Positions 4,309-5,181 of a DNA stretch of 5,181 nucleotides are shown one piece after another (the stretch's first letter is position 1; the number at the start of each line of letters is the position of its first letter). A model generated the notes under the pieces. It was not told the DNA's origin. It saw only the letters and a list, made by a program, of their open reading frames with translations, and made no database searches. Made by a program: the position numbers and the translations under genes. The stretch comes from Alphaproteobacteria bacterium. GTDB taxonomy: Bacteria > Pseudomonadota > Alphaproteobacteria > SMXP01. Location: contig SMXP01000174.1 of the NCBI GenBank assembly GCA_004356335.1, positions 1 through 5,181 on the forward strand, in the 5' to 3' direction.

Positions 4309-5181
4309 ATGATTGAACATATTTCTTCTGGTTCGGATCGTTCAGTCGACTCCCGTGGGCAAGTTTTTTTCTCTTACGGCTTTCGAACTTTCTTTCTCTT
4401 GGCGGGATTTTATGCCGCCGCCGCCATGGCGATCTGGGCATTGTGGTTTGTCTTGTTGGATGTTGCGTCGGAATTGGTCAGTGAATTACCTCTTTTGCCT
4501 CAACAATTGCATGCCCATGAAATGATTTTTGGCTACGTCATGGCGGTTATCGCCGGCTTTCTCTTGACCGCGATTCCAGGCTGGACGAATGCGAGACCTC
4601 TGCAAGGTAACGGTCTCAAGATTTTGCTGACTGTTTGGCTCGCCGGGCGGGTGGCAATTGCCTGTTCTCCCTGGCTTCCCATAGCCATTGTCGCCTTTTT
4701 TGACCTTCTTTTCGTGCCCGCTTTGATGATCCCGGTCGCGTTGGGTTTGATGAAGCAGCCGGCACCGAGAAATCTGATCTTTCTGGGCCTGCTCGCGCTG
4801 TTTTGGCTGGGCAATTTGCTTACCTATACGGAGCTGTTGGGTTGGACATCTGACGGGATCGCTGTCGGCCATTTGTTGGCGCTCGACACGGCCATCGTTT
4901 TGATTTCGATTGTCGGCGGACGGGTGACACCATCCTTCACGTTGAATGATTTGCGTAGCGAGGGTCATGACCGGCTGCCATTGAGCCATCCCCTATTGGA
5001 TGGCGCCGCCATTATGTCTGTAGCGGCTGTTTTGGTGGCCGATCTAATATGGCCGGGTGAGTTGGTTACGGGAGCGGTTGCGCTGGTGGCATCAATCGTC
5101 AATTTTGTTCGTCTCCTGCTGTGGCGGGGGCTTGCCACGCGGCGCAAACCGATCCTTTGGATCCTTCACATGAGTTATTTA
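4309..5181 (+). CDS. nnrS: NnrS family haem-copper membrane protein, 3' end beyond the window
   Basis: The reading frame is open from ATG 4309 to the last base, giving 291 codons without a stop. Family members are about 400 residues long, so roughly the last quarter is missing. NnrS is a multi-span inner-membrane protein reported to bind haem and copper and linked to nitric-oxide tolerance and denitrification. Family features visible are SYGFRTFFLLAGF (22-34), HAHEMIFGY (68-76) followed by AGFLLTAIPGW (82-92), WLAGR (110-114), GGRVTPSFTLN (203-213), and LWILHMSYL (283-291) at the cut end. About eight hydrophobic spans are seen near 27-50, 72-90, 103-119, 123-147, 155-177, 185-203, 230-247 and 252-271, with a ninth starting near 281. 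H68, H70, H188 and H287 are candidate metal ligands. The first 20 residues are polar and show no cleavable signal peptide. It is transcribed divergently from korA, so it is not in that operon. Confidence 0.9.
   Translation, partial: MIEHISSGSDRSVDSRGQVFFSYGFRTFFLLAGFYAAAAMAIWALWFVLLDVASELVSELPLLPQQLHAHEMIFGYVMAVIAGFLLTAIPGWTNARPLQGNGLKILLTVWLAGRVAIACSPWLPIAIVAFFDLLFVPALMIPVALGLMKQPAPRNLIFLGLLALFWLGNLLTYTELLGWTSDGIAVGHLLALDTAIVLISIVGGRVTPSFTLNDLRSEGHDRLPLSHPLLDGAAIMSVAAVLVADLIWPGELVTGAVALVASIVNFVRLLLWRGLATRRKPILWILHMSYL

Noticed and set aside
4486..4989. Minus-strand 167-codon open frame
   Set aside because: It is antisense to nnrS, very rich in Gln and Arg, has no recognisable motif, and conflicts with the well-supported NnrS translation on the plus strand.

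Overview
The window looks like an alphaproteobacterial chromosome segment of moderate GC content. Two things suggest this: the fused-type 2-oxoacid:ferredoxin oxidoreductase genes, and intergenic palindromic repeats bounded by TAGAGC that resemble short mosaic repeats I associate with Hyphomicrobiales/Rhizobiales. The lineage is an inference and the exact genus cannot be read from the sequence.

Layout: positions 1-155 hold a palindromic repeat block. It has two tandem 63-nt units plus the visible part of a second module that runs off the left edge. The block ends exactly in the stop codon of the first gene. Three minus-strand genes follow and are transcribed right to left in the order korA (3972-2080), korB (2066-1041) and a crotonase-family gene (941-153). 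korA and korB are only 13 nt apart, and the korB ribosome-binding site overlaps the korA stop. The crotonase gene lies a further 99 nt downstream and could be co-transcribed. The divergent intergenic region (3973-4308) carries a korA leader hairpin, a second and diverged copy of the repeat in opposite orientation, and a possible FNR-type operator. It leads to a plus-strand gene for an NnrS-family membrane protein, which is cut by the right edge.

Functionally, KorA and KorB form the two-subunit 2-oxoglutarate (2-oxoacid):ferredoxin oxidoreductase. It decarboxylates a 2-oxoacid to its acyl-CoA and passes low-potential electrons to ferredoxin through one 4Fe-4S cluster in KorB. The downstream crotonase-fold enzyme acts on a CoA thioester. 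It lacks both classical hydratase glutamates and carries an aspartate in the position used by PaaG-type isomerases and 4-chlorobenzoyl-CoA dehalogenase, so an isomerase-like role is more likely than plain hydration. NnrS belongs to the nitric-oxide/denitrification-associated haem-copper membrane protein family, which hints at life with nitrogen oxides or low oxygen.

No complete new defence or mobile system is visible. The least ordinary signal is the repeat family: the left and right copies differ by about one third of their bases, yet five stem pairs change in a compensated way.
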